Below, one piece after another: positions 14,247 to 21,616 of a DNA stretch of 25,046 nucleotides. Source of the DNA: Bacilli bacterium. GTDB lineage: Bacteria; Bacillota_I; Bacilli_A; RFN20; CAG-449. The stretch lies in the NCBI GenBank assembly GCA_900755065.1, contig CAAEFC010000046.1:1-25046 (forward strand), in the 5' to 3' direction. The stretch's first letter is position 1. Each line of letters opens with the position of its first letter. Under the pieces are notes generated by a model, which did not search any database, was not told the DNA's origin, and saw nothing but the letters and a program-made list of their open reading frames with translations. A program made the translations under genes and the position numbers.

Positions 14247-15999
14247 CGATGATGTCTTTCAGTTGTCCGAGCGTCAGTTTCGGCTGAAAATCCGGGTCGA
14301 AAAGGCCGTTGGTTTCCGCGTACGTGTCGTTGAATTGCGTGATGCAGTAACCGGCGATCAAACGGTTGGAGGTCACCGAAGCGACCAGATTTTTCACCGT
14401 CTCGAAATAAGAATCGAGGTTCTGGCTCTGTTCGCCATATCCCCAGCCGGCGCTTCCCGAAATGGTTGTTCCGACGAATTCGTCGATCATCACCGGCTGT
14501 CCGCGATAGGAACAGCCTTTCGCGAAGCAGGCGCGGAATTGCTTTTCCGCCAGCATGTTCGTATCCGAAACGGCGCGGTCGAAGTCGAGATAGAATTCGC
14601 TTAACGTCCGGGCGTTCTGATCGTAATTGTGGAGGGTAAGGATATCCGTCGCTTCGGTGTGTTCCCAGCCGTCGTTGTCGATGACGAGACGATCCGGATC
14701 GAGCGATTTGCACAGATAGTACAGGCTCCGGGCAAAGTTCATTTCTTCCTCGTTATAGGAAATCGTCGGCACGCCCCACGATTCGTTGATCGGCACGTAG
14801 GCGATAATGCAAGGGTGGTTCCGGAATTGAAGAATCGCTTCTTTGGTCTGGTTTACGAGCGAATCGACGGTTCGGAGCGAATATTCGTAAGGCGAAGGCA
14901 TTTCAAAGAAGACGAACAGGCCCAGCATATCGCAATAATAGTAAAAGAGTTCGTCTTCGATCTTCTGGTGCATGCGGATTCCGTTCAGGCCGATTTCCTT
15001 GCATTTCTGGATCACGTCGAGATAGAATTCTTCGTTTCCGGTCATTCCGCCGCGAGGGTAATAGCCCTGAAACAGGATCATTTTCAGAAAAACCGGGTTA
15101 TTGTTGGAATAAAAGATGTTTTTCCGCGCTTCAAAATGATTGTAGGCGGTGTAGGAGCGCACGAAGTCCAGCGTTTCTTCCTTTTCGGAAAGGGTGTATT
15201 CCAGATCGAAAATATGCGGGTGATCGGGCGACCACATCTGAATGCGGAACGCTTCGAATTCGTTGCGGATATCGAGTGCGATCGTGCCGTGTTCCCGCGT
15301 CAGACGGAAAGCGACTTCCTGAATCGTCTTTTCGTCGAACGATACCTTGATTTTCATCGTCAGTCCGGCGTGAAAGTTCCGGACGTCGTATTCAAAGAGC
15401 AGAAGGCTTTTTTCGTAGTCGAACCGGGTCTGCACGCTGTTGAGGCGGACAGGAGAGACCTGCTCCAGCCAGACGGTTTTCCAGATTCCGCCGGTGGATT
15501 TGTACCAGCAACCGAAGGGTTCTTTCATCCAGGTCTGCTTGCCGCGCGGCTTGTCGGCTTCCGATCCGTCTTTGACGAAGACCGCGATCGTGTTTTCGCC
15601 GGCCGCGATCAACGGACGGATATTCATCGAGAAGCGCGTGTATCCGCCGACGTGATGACCGGCGAAACGGCGGTTGACGAATACGTAACATTCGTAGTCG
15701 ACGGCCTCAAAGTGCAGCAGGTAGTCCTGATCTTCGACGGCGGGAAGCGTGAATTTTCGCTGGTACGCCATCGGGGCGTGAGCGATTTCCTCGTTGATTT
15801 CGGAGTCTTCGCACTGGGGTGCATACGGCACCTGAATCTTCCTGGAATCGGAAAAATCAAAGGCTTTTTCCCGAGGAAACGCGATGTCTTCCTCCTTTTC
15901 GAGGGATTTGAAATCCCACGCGCCGTTCAGTAAAAAGAAGTTGTTTCGCGAGAACATCACTCTCGGATAATTGGGACGATAACTCTTTGCATGTTTCAT
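14233..15999 (-). CDS. Glycoside hydrolase family 2 enzyme
   Basis: This 588-aa protein has GH2 architecture: an N-terminal jelly-roll sugar-binding domain (about 1-190, FLLNGAWDF, CYVFVNRRFAGHHVGGYTRF, GIWKTVWLE), an Ig-like domain (about 195-290) and a TIM barrel (about 295-585). The acid/base Glu406 is in NESWG and the likely nucleophile Glu507 in MIDEFVG; GIRMHQKIEDELFYYYCDMLG is typical of the barrel but written here as adjoining motifs GIRMHQ and YYYCDMLG. No signal peptide is seen, so it is cytoplasmic. It would remove a beta-linked residue (galactose, glucuronic acid, mannose or similar) from an imported oligosaccharide. It is short for the family because the C-terminal domains are absent. 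AGAGGTG lies 8 nt before ATG 15999. It is divergent from the AraC regulator at 16109 and first in a three-gene minus-strand operon, so that regulator probably controls it. Confidence 0.9.
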   Translation of the reverse strand: MKHAKSYRPNYPRVMFSRNNFFLLNGAWDFKSLEKEEDIAFPREKAFDFSDSRKIQVPYAPQCEDSEINEEIAHAPMAYQRKFTLPAVEDQDYLLHFEAVDYECYVFVNRRFAGHHVGGYTRFSMNIRPLIAAGENTIAVFVKDGSEADKPRGKQTWMKEPFGCWYKSTGGIWKTVWLEQVSPVRLNSVQTRFDYEKSLLLFEYDVRNFHAGLTMKIKVSFDEKTIQEVAFRLTREHGTIALDIRNEFEAFRIQMWSPDHPHIFDLEYTLSEKEETLDFVRSYTAYNHFEARKNIFYSNNNPVFLKMILFQGYYPRGGMTGNEEFYLDVIQKCKEIGLNGIRMHQKIEDELFYYYCDMLGLFVFFEMPSPYEYSLRTVDSLVNQTKEAILQFRNHPCIIAYVPINESWGVPTISYNEEEMNFARSLYYLCKSLDPDRLVIDNDGWEHTEATDILTLHNYDQNARTLSEFYLDFDRAVSDTNMLAEKQFRACFAKGCSYRGQPVMIDEFVGTTISGSAGWGYGEQSQNLDSYFETVKNLVASVTSNRLIAGYCITQFNDTYAETNGLFDPDFQPKLTLGQLKDIIDEKK

Positions 16000-16108
16000 A
16001 ATCTTGCACCTCTTTTTTTATTGTTGCCATAAATTTTGTCGGTTGTAAAGTAAATTTTTTTAGTATTTCTTTCCCGTTTCACTTATAATAAAAGCGGGTG
16101 ATTGTCGA
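16000..16108. promoter_or_regulatory. Divergent control region of GH2 operon and AraC gene
   Basis: This compact AT-rich region has a clear TATAAT at 16084-16089 for the plus-strand AraC gene but no recognisable -35 at 16-18 bp, which fits activator dependence. On the minus strand TTTACA (about 16046-16051) could be a -35 for the GH2 operon, but its -10 is poor. No regulator site is clear. Confidence 0.45.
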
Positions 16109-16984
16109 ATGAAAAAGAATTCCGTTTCCAACTACGTCGATGATTTTCTGCATGGAAGCATTACGGTCTACAATTACAATCCGATCATCACCAACAATTA
16201 TTGCATCTATTGCCAGGCGGCGGGTTTTCAGAAAACCGGTCCGCGTTATTATAACGAGATCGCCCGCTTTCCCAACTATATGGTCAACATGACCACGAAG
16301 GGGAGAGGGAAGATCACGATCGACGGAACGGTACACGAACTGACGGCCGGAAGTCTGGTTTTTCTGCACAACGAAAATCATCACGTTCTGGAAAAGGTTG
16401 CAGGGGAAGAATGGGAATTCGACTTCATTCACATTTTTGAAAGCGAAATGGTCTCCAAAATCTATCAGTCGCTTGCGGGCAGTTCGGGGTACATCGTTCA
16501 ACTTCCTTCCACCGGTCTCTTCGAGCGGACTTTTGCCGAGATCATCCGTCTGCTCAGACGAAAAGAAACCAACTACGAAATCGAGGTATCGATCGAAATC
16601 TACAAACTGCTGATGCGGTTGACGGCGTTGAAACCGCTGAACCCGAATCACGAGCAGATCGATTCCGAAGTCGGGAAAGTCTCTCTGTTCATGAAAGAGC
16701 ATTTCAGCGAAAAGATCACGATGGAAGATATCCTGAGTCAGACGTATTATTCCAAGAATCACATCGAGCGGCTGTTCAAGAAAAACATGCACACGACGAT
16801 GCGCGATTATCTGTATTCGCTCCGTCTCAACCGGGCGGAAGAATTGCTTCTTTCCACGAACAAATCGCTGAAAGAGATCGCTGTCGAAGTCGGTTGCGGC
16901 GACTACCGGACGCTTCATTATCTGTTCCGGACGAAAATCAACTGCACGCCGAACGAATTCCGCAAAGCGAAAAAATCAAAATAA
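16109..16984 (+). CDS. AraC-family transcriptional regulator
   Basis: This 291-aa protein has an N-terminal cupin-like sugar-sensing domain (about residues 15-150; YMVNMTTKGRGKITIDG, GSLVFLHNENHHV) and a C-terminal double helix-turn-helix (about 185-288). The first helix pair is ITMEDILSQTYYSKNHIERL; the second is SLKEIAVEVGCGDYRTLHY followed by LFRTKINCTPNEFRK. The gene is divergent from GH2 (110 bp between starts) and lies just before the ABC importer operon at 17079, so it is the probable sugar-responsive activator of one or both. GGGTG about 9 nt before the ATG serves as ribosome site. The inducer is not known from sequence. Family assignment is firm; the target set is inference. Confidence 0.93.
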   Translation: MKKNSVSNYVDDFLHGSITVYNYNPIITNNYCIYCQAAGFQKTGPRYYNEIARFPNYMVNMTTKGRGKITIDGTVHELTAGSLVFLHNENHHVLEKVAGEEWEFDFIHIFESEMVSKIYQSLAGSSGYIVQLPSTGLFERTFAEIIRLLRRKETNYEIEVSIEIYKLLMRLTALKPLNPNHEQIDSEVGKVSLFMKEHFSEKITMEDILSQTYYSKNHIERLFKKNMHTTMRDYLYSLRLNRAEELLLSTNKSLKEIAVEVGCGDYRTLHYLFRTKINCTPNEFRKAKKSK

Positions 16985-17027
16985 AAACCAACTCTATACC
17001 AGTTAGCACCAAGTCTTTTGCGTTCGT

Positions 17028-17056
17028 TTGACAGGGATTCCGCCCTCATCAATAAT
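17028..17056 (+). promoter_or_regulatory. Promoter of the second ABC importer operon
   Basis: A perfect TTGACA (17028-17033), 17-bp spacer and AATAAT (17051-17056, 5/6) lie between the AraC gene and the importer ATPase. Transcription would begin near 17063, which excludes the upstream in-frame start codons and supports ATG 17079. Confidence 0.65.
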
Positions 17057-17067
17057 GGGGTTGAGGG
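17043..17067. promoter_or_regulatory. Inverted repeat overlapping the -10 of the importer promoter
   Basis: CCCTCATC (17043-17050) and GTTGAGGG (17060-17067) are inverted copies matching at 7 of 8 positions, 9 bp apart, with the AATAAT -10 between them. This is a good position for a repressor site. Alternatively the symmetry is chance; AraC proteins usually use direct repeats. Confidence 0.35.
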
Positions 17068-17078
17068 ATCGGAAGTTG

Positions 17079-18362
17079 ATGGGAACGAGTGAAAACAAAA
17101 AGAAATCTTTTGCTCTACGGGAGCATGTAACCGCTTCAATCGAAAAGAGAAAAGCGTACAAGGAGCGGGAAGCCTATCACCGCTCCGTTTTGAAAGAGGC
17201 CAAAAAGGACCGGAAATCGGTTCTGGAAGCGCCGAACGGAAGTTACATCGTCTTGCAAAACATCAACAAAATCTACGACAACCATGTGCAGGCGGTTTTC
17301 GATTTCAACCTCGATATCGGCAAGAACGAATTCATCGTCTTCGTCGGTCCTTCGGGATGCGGAAAATCGACGACGCTTCGCATGATCGCCGGTCTGGAAG
17401 ACATCACTTCCGGAAGGCTTTTCATCGACGGGGAGTATGCCAACGATCTGCTTCCGAAAGACCGTCAGATCGCGATGGTTTTCCAATCCTATGCCCTGTA
17501 TCCGCATATGAGCGTCTACAAAAACATGGCGTTTTCTCTGAAATACCACAAAAAGGCGGAGACGCTCACCGATCCGGACGGAAAAGTCCGCACGATTTAC
17601 CGCCGTTATCGCAAAGAGGAAATCCGGCAACGGGTTCTCGACGCGGCGGAAGTCCTGGAACTCACCGAATTTCTGGACCGGAAACCGCGCGCGCTTTCCG
17701 GCGGACAATGCCAGCGGGTTGCTCTGGGAAGGGCGATCGTTCGGAAACCGAAAGTCTTCCTGATGGACGAACCGTTGTCGAATCTGGACGCGAAACTGAG
17801 GGTTTCGATGCGGAGCGAAATCGTCGCCCTTCACAAACGGGTCGGCGCGACGACGATCTACGTCACCCACGATCAGACGGAAGCGATGACGATGGCCGAC
17901 CGCATCGTGGTGATGTCGAAAGGGTATATCCAGCAAGTCGGAACGCCTTTGGAAATCTACAACGAACCGGCGAACGTCTTCGTCGCCACCTTTATCGGAT
18001 CGCCGTCGATGAACATCGTCGAAGCCTCCGTGAAAGAGCAGGCGATCGAGGTTCAGGGCAAACGCGTTGTGACTCTGACGGGAACGCCTTACGAATCGGT
18101 TTCAGACGTAGAGAAGATTCTGTTCGGAATCCGACCGGAAAACATCGAAATCGTCGCCGGCAGGCAGGGACTTCCGGTCCGGGTCGACGCGGTGGAATTG
18201 CTCGGAAACGAATTTTTATTCAAATTTACGCTGTTCGGCGAAAAGTGGATCGGAAAATCGCCGATCAAAGAACGTCTGATTCAATCGGGAGATTCCATTC
18301 GGGTCCGTTTCGACGGAAAACGGATTCACCTGTTTGATTCGGAAACGAAAATGAGACGATAA
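17079..18362 (+). CDS. MsmK/UgpC-type sugar ABC transporter ATPase with N-terminal extension
   Basis: This 427-aa ATPase of a CUT1 importer has Walker A GPSGCGKST, Q-loop MVFQSYALYPHMSVYKN, signature LSGGQCQR (Cys where Arg is normal), Walker B FLMDEPLSNLD, H-loop YVTHDQTEAMTMADR, and a C-terminal regulatory OB-like domain (ILFGIRPENIEI). Before the usual start lie about 55 extra, highly charged residues (rich in Lys, Glu, Arg; likely helical). About 15-20 extra residues also lie between Q-loop and signature (DPDGKVRTIYRRYRKEEI). I chose ATG 17079, since upstream in-frame starts fall in or before the promoter -10; GAGGGA is 10 nt upstream. It leads an operon with binding protein, two permeases and two surface proteins. 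It could also energise the binding-protein-less locus 1 transporter, as MsmK-type ATPases are often shared. Confidence 0.92.
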   Translation: MGTSENKKKSFALREHVTASIEKRKAYKEREAYHRSVLKEAKKDRKSVLEAPNGSYIVLQNINKIYDNHVQAVFDFNLDIGKNEFIVFVGPSGCGKSTTLRMIAGLEDITSGRLFIDGEYANDLLPKDRQIAMVFQSYALYPHMSVYKNMAFSLKYHKKAETLTDPDGKVRTIYRRYRKEEIRQRVLDAAEVLELTEFLDRKPRALSGGQCQRVALGRAIVRKPKVFLMDEPLSNLDAKLRVSMRSEIVALHKRVGATTIYVTHDQTEAMTMADRIVVMSKGYIQQVGTPLEIYNEPANVFVATFIGSPSMNIVEASVKEQAIEVQGKRVVTLTGTPYESVSDVEKILFGIRPENIEIVAGRQGLPVRVDAVELLGNEFLFKFTLFGEKWIGKSPIKERLIQSGDSIRVRFDGKRIHLFDSETKMRR

Positions 18363-18376
18363 AGGAGAAATGCAGT

Positions 18377-19777
18377 ATGAAAAAAATCGCTTTATGTGTG
18401 TTGCCCGCAGCCCTTTTGCTGGCCGGGTGCGTGAATTCGGCGGATCAGTCTTCCGTCGGCGTGAATGACGATCCGGATATCCTCGAATCCATTCAGAAAA
18501 AATACGACGATCTTCCGTGGGAGTATTCCGGCGAGGAGACGACGATCACGATGTGCCATTGGGATTCTGCGGGACGGAACGTCGAGCAGGCGGTCATCAA
18601 CGCCATGCTGAAAGGATTCAATAACCGCTACCCGAATATCCACGTCGAGTTGGAAATTCTGGGCGAATACGAGGGAACCTACGGCAACAATATTTCCGCG
18701 AACAACGTTCACGACGTCTTTCTGGTTCCCGACGGCGTTTTCGGATCGTGGGCCAGCACGAAGAAGTTGGTCAACCTCGATCCGTACGTCCAGAGCAGCG
18801 AAATTCTCGACGTGAGTTCGATTTACGAGACGGCTCTGACGCGGTATCAGTTCAACTACGGGGCTTCGCGTCCGGGCGAAGGCAATCAACTCGCGCTTCC
18901 GAAGGACATCGGACCGTACGTGATGTATTACAACGCCGACATCTTCGAGCAGATGGGCGTGGATTTGCCGCCTTCGGATCGCATCATGACGATTGAAGAG
19001 GCCACTTCGATGTGGCAGGCGCTGACCAAAACCGATTCCAAAGGGGACATCACCTGCTATGGCGTCGGCGGACTTCCGATCGAGGGTCTGGTCTGGTCGG
19101 CGGGCGGCGATTTTCTGAACGAGACGCGCGACGCGTTCCCGACGGACGAAAAGACGCTCGCGGGGTTAAAAAAAGGGTATCAGTACATGCAGGACGCCTA
19201 TTTTGAATATAAGGTCCAGCCGCCGAGCGAATTCACCGGTTCTTCCGATCCGTCCACGCTGTTCTCCATGCAGCGGGTCGCTACCTACATCGGAGGCCGT
19301 TACAACGTCACTTCGTTCAAGGAACTGGATTTCAACTGGAACGTCTGCTACGTGCCGTCTTTCAGCGAGAATCCGACGAAGAACATGTACAGCGGTTCGG
19401 TGGGATACGCGATGTATTCCGGTTGCAAAAACAAGGAAGCCGCCTGGAAACTGATCGAATACATTTCCAGCCGGGAGGGGCAGGAAATCCTCTCTTCCAC
19501 CGGGTTCCAGATTCCGGTTTACGGCGATCTGGCTCTGTCGGACGACGTCGTCGAACGCGAGGAAACCCTCTATCCGGGTCTGAACTACGAAGTTTTCGTG
19601 AAAAGCGCGGAAACGCAATCGTACGGTCTCTGGCAATACCGCAACAACCAGCAATGGAAAACGCTGGGATACGACACCACCAGCGAATACCTGTATCACA
19701 AGGATCCGGAAAAACGCTGGACGGTCGATTATTTCCTCGAACAGGCAAAGAGCAAGGTCAACGCCAATCTCTATTGA
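18377..19777 (+). CDS. Extracellular sugar-binding lipoprotein (ABC importer)
   Basis: This 466-aa family-1 solute-binding protein starts with a lipoprotein signal (LLAGC lipobox, Cys18), so it is tethered to the outer face of the membrane. The mature part begins with an acidic stretch, then TTITMCHWDSAGRN and the two-lobe binding fold, including ALPKDIGPYVMYYNADIFEQMGV written as ALPKDIGPYVMYYNADIF, then SGSVGYAMYSGCKNKEAAWK and ISSREGQEILSS near the C-terminus. AAAGGAG is 9 nt before the ATG, 14 nt after the ATPase stop. It delivers an oligosaccharide to the MalF/MalG pair encoded directly downstream. The ligand cannot be read from the sequence. Many aromatic residues (Tyr/Trp) in the C-terminal third are consistent with carbohydrate stacking. 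Confidence 0.94.
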   Translation: MKKIALCVLPAALLLAGCVNSADQSSVGVNDDPDILESIQKKYDDLPWEYSGEETTITMCHWDSAGRNVEQAVINAMLKGFNNRYPNIHVELEILGEYEGTYGNNISANNVHDVFLVPDGVFGSWASTKKLVNLDPYVQSSEILDVSSIYETALTRYQFNYGASRPGEGNQLALPKDIGPYVMYYNADIFEQMGVDLPPSDRIMTIEEATSMWQALTKTDSKGDITCYGVGGLPIEGLVWSAGGDFLNETRDAFPTDEKTLAGLKKGYQYMQDAYFEYKVQPPSEFTGSSDPSTLFSMQRVATYIGGRYNVTSFKELDFNWNVCYVPSFSENPTKNMYSGSVGYAMYSGCKNKEAAWKLIEYISSREGQEILSSTGFQIPVYGDLALSDDVVEREETLYPGLNYEVFVKSAETQSYGLWQYRNNQQWKTLGYDTTSEYLYHKDPEKRWTVDYFLEQAKSKVNANLY

Positions 19778-19786
19778 TCGCGAATT

Positions 19787-20695
19787 ATGGAAAGAAGAAA
19801 GGTTTATCACGTCAATAAGCGAAAAAGAAGCCAACATCTCTACGGCTATCTTTTCACCGCGCCTTTATTGATCGGACTGATTCTGTTCTTTTTCATTCCG
19901 TTAGGCTATGCCGTCTACCTCTCGTTCACCGACTTTTCGTTTCAGAACATCGATTCCTATTCTTTCGTGGGATTTCAGAATTACATCGACGCCTTTTCGG
20001 ACGAATGGTTTCTCCGTTCGCTGATCAACGCGCTGATCAATTCGATCGGCGTGCCGATCGGTCTGGTTCTCGCTCTGGTGCTGTCCAATTTTCTGGTTAC
20101 CTATAAGAAAGGATCGCTTCTCTTCCGGACGATCTACTATATTCCGACCGTCTGCGGCGCGGTGATCGTCACCTTTATCTGGAAATGGCTGTATCTTCCG
20201 ATTTACGGCTTTCTGCCGAAAGTCTTCGCGTTTCTGGGAATTCCGGACATGGTCTTTCTGGGCGAAGAGTACTTCTGGCCGTCGATGATCGTGATGGGCG
20301 TCTGGAACGGTTTGGGAACTTCGGTTCTTCTGCTGTTCGCCCAGTTGAAAAACATTTCCAAAAGTCTCTACGAATCGGCGACGATCGACGGGTGCAACGG
20401 ATTTCAGAAATTCGCGCATATCACCGTACCGGGCGTCTCTCCGATTCTGTTCTACATTCTGGTAACCGGGATTTCAGGGTCTTTTCAGGAATTCGCCCGC
20501 TTTCAGGCGATGCGGGGCAACAGCATCACTTCGTGGTCGATCATGCCGGTCTGGTACATCTATCAGTATACCGGAAGCGCATGGAATTACCAGTTGGGCT
20601 ATGCCAGCGCGCTTGGAATCCTGCTGGATTTAGTGATTCTGTTCCTGTCGGCGATCAATTTCATCATATCGAAACTATGGGTGAAAAACACCTGA
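19787..20695 (+). CDS. MalF-type ABC sugar transporter permease
   Basis: This 302-aa inner-membrane protein has six predicted segments, TM1 at about residues 20-42 (GYLFTAPLLIGLILFFFIPL). The EAA loop is present as ESATIDGCNGFQKFAHITVP, with Ser for the first Ala. It forms the translocation channel with MalG (20743) and is powered by the ATPase at 17079. The ATG comes 9 nt after the binding-protein stop, with no convincing SD, so translation may depend on reinitiation. A 7-residue basic leader precedes TM1. In contrast to the chimeric MalF of locus 1, its N-terminus is normal, which is a useful comparison. Confidence 0.93.
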   Translation: MERRKVYHVNKRKRSQHLYGYLFTAPLLIGLILFFFIPLGYAVYLSFTDFSFQNIDSYSFVGFQNYIDAFSDEWFLRSLINALINSIGVPIGLVLALVLSNFLVTYKKGSLLFRTIYYIPTVCGAVIVTFIWKWLYLPIYGFLPKVFAFLGIPDMVFLGEEYFWPSMIVMGVWNGLGTSVLLLFAQLKNISKSLYESATIDGCNGFQKFAHITVPGVSPILFYILVTGISGSFQEFARFQAMRGNSITSWSIMPVWYIYQYTGSAWNYQLGYASALGILLDLVILFLSAINFIISKLWVKNT

Positions 20696-20724
20696 TCCGA
20701 AGAGTCGGATTCTTTATATAAAGA
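20694..20724 (+). promoter_or_regulatory. Hairpin and 14-bp palindrome between malF and malG
   Basis: ATCCGA-agag-TCGGAT (20695-20710) forms a 6-bp stem with a tetraloop directly at the malF stop. It is followed without gap by TCTTTATATAAAGA (20711-20724), a perfect 14-bp palindrome, just before the malG SD. There is no T run, so it is not a standard terminator; mRNA stabilisation or expression balancing are possible. Confidence 0.4.
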
Positions 20725-20742
20725 GGAAAGGAGGAAAAAGAG

Positions 20743-21612
20743 ATGACCAAAGCCGAAAAAGCAAGAAGGCGCGGAAGAAAAAATCAGGCGATGAAAATCG
20801 TTTCGACGATCGTCGTCTACCTGATTCTGATTCTTTTCGCCGTTCTGTTCATTCTGCCTTTCATCATCGCGTTAAGCGCCTCGCTGACGACGCCGGAGAA
20901 TATCTTCAACTTCAAACTGATTCCGAGTCCGATCGACATCGGAAACTACGTGAAACTGTTCAGCGAGAACAACGTGCTGAACGCGTTCAAGAACACGTTT
21001 CTCTACATCGTGCCGCCGGTTCTGATCGGCATGATCTTCTCGACGACCGCCGCGTATGCGCTGGCGAGACTGAAATTCAAAGGGCGGAAAGCAATCTTCT
21101 ACATTCTGATTTCGACGATGACGATTCCGGGGATCATCATTCTGATGCCGTCCTACAACCTGTTCGTCAACGTGTACAAGTGGTACGGAACGCCGTTACC
21201 GATCATCGTTCCGGGTTTATTCGGAAGCGTCGGCGTGATGTTCTTCCTCTACCAGTATTTTCTTTCCTTGCCGAAAGAACTCGAAGAAGCGGCCGAAGTG
21301 GACGGTCTGACCCGGTGGGGGATTTTCACGAAAATCATCGTACCGATCTCTTTTCCGGCCATTGCGACCCAGTTGATTCTTTCGTTCAACGGCGCGTACA
21401 ACGACTACATGACGCCATTACTCTATGTGGGAACCAAACCGCAGTTGTTCACCATCCAACTGCTGGTCAATTCGCTTTCGACGGCGCAGAACGTCAAATA
21501 CACGCTTCTCATGGCAGGGGCGATTACGGCCTTAGTGCCGACGATGGTGCTTTATATTCTTTGTCAGCGCTTTTTCGTACAGGGCGTGACGATGTCGGGA
21601 ATCAAGGGGTGA
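20743..21612 (+). CDS. MalG-type ABC sugar transporter permease
   Basis: This 289-aa membrane protein has six predicted segments (TM1 about residues 15-40, VVYLILILFAVLFILPFIIA), the EAA loop EAAEVDGLTRWGIFTKIIVP, and the usual C-terminal end (RFFVQGVTMSGIKG). It is the partner of the MalF at 19787 in a CUT1-type importer. A strong AAAGGAGG site lies 8 nt before the ATG, after a structured intergenic segment of 47 nt. The next gene begins 4 nt after its stop. Confidence 0.94.
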   Translation: MTKAEKARRRGRKNQAMKIVSTIVVYLILILFAVLFILPFIIALSASLTTPENIFNFKLIPSPIDIGNYVKLFSENNVLNAFKNTFLYIVPPVLIGMIFSTTAAYALARLKFKGRKAIFYILISTMTIPGIIILMPSYNLFVNVYKWYGTPLPIIVPGLFGSVGVMFFLYQYFLSLPKELEEAAEVDGLTRWGIFTKIIVPISFPAIATQLILSFNGAYNDYMTPLLYVGTKPQLFTIQLLVNSLSTAQNVKYTLLMAGAITALVPTMVLYILCQRFFVQGVTMSGIKG

Positions 21613-21616
21613 TCGT

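Noticed and set aside
14629..15933. Plus-strand frame of 434 codons across the GH2 gene
   Set aside because: The GH2 catalytic residues and SD are on the minus strand; this is a shadow frame.
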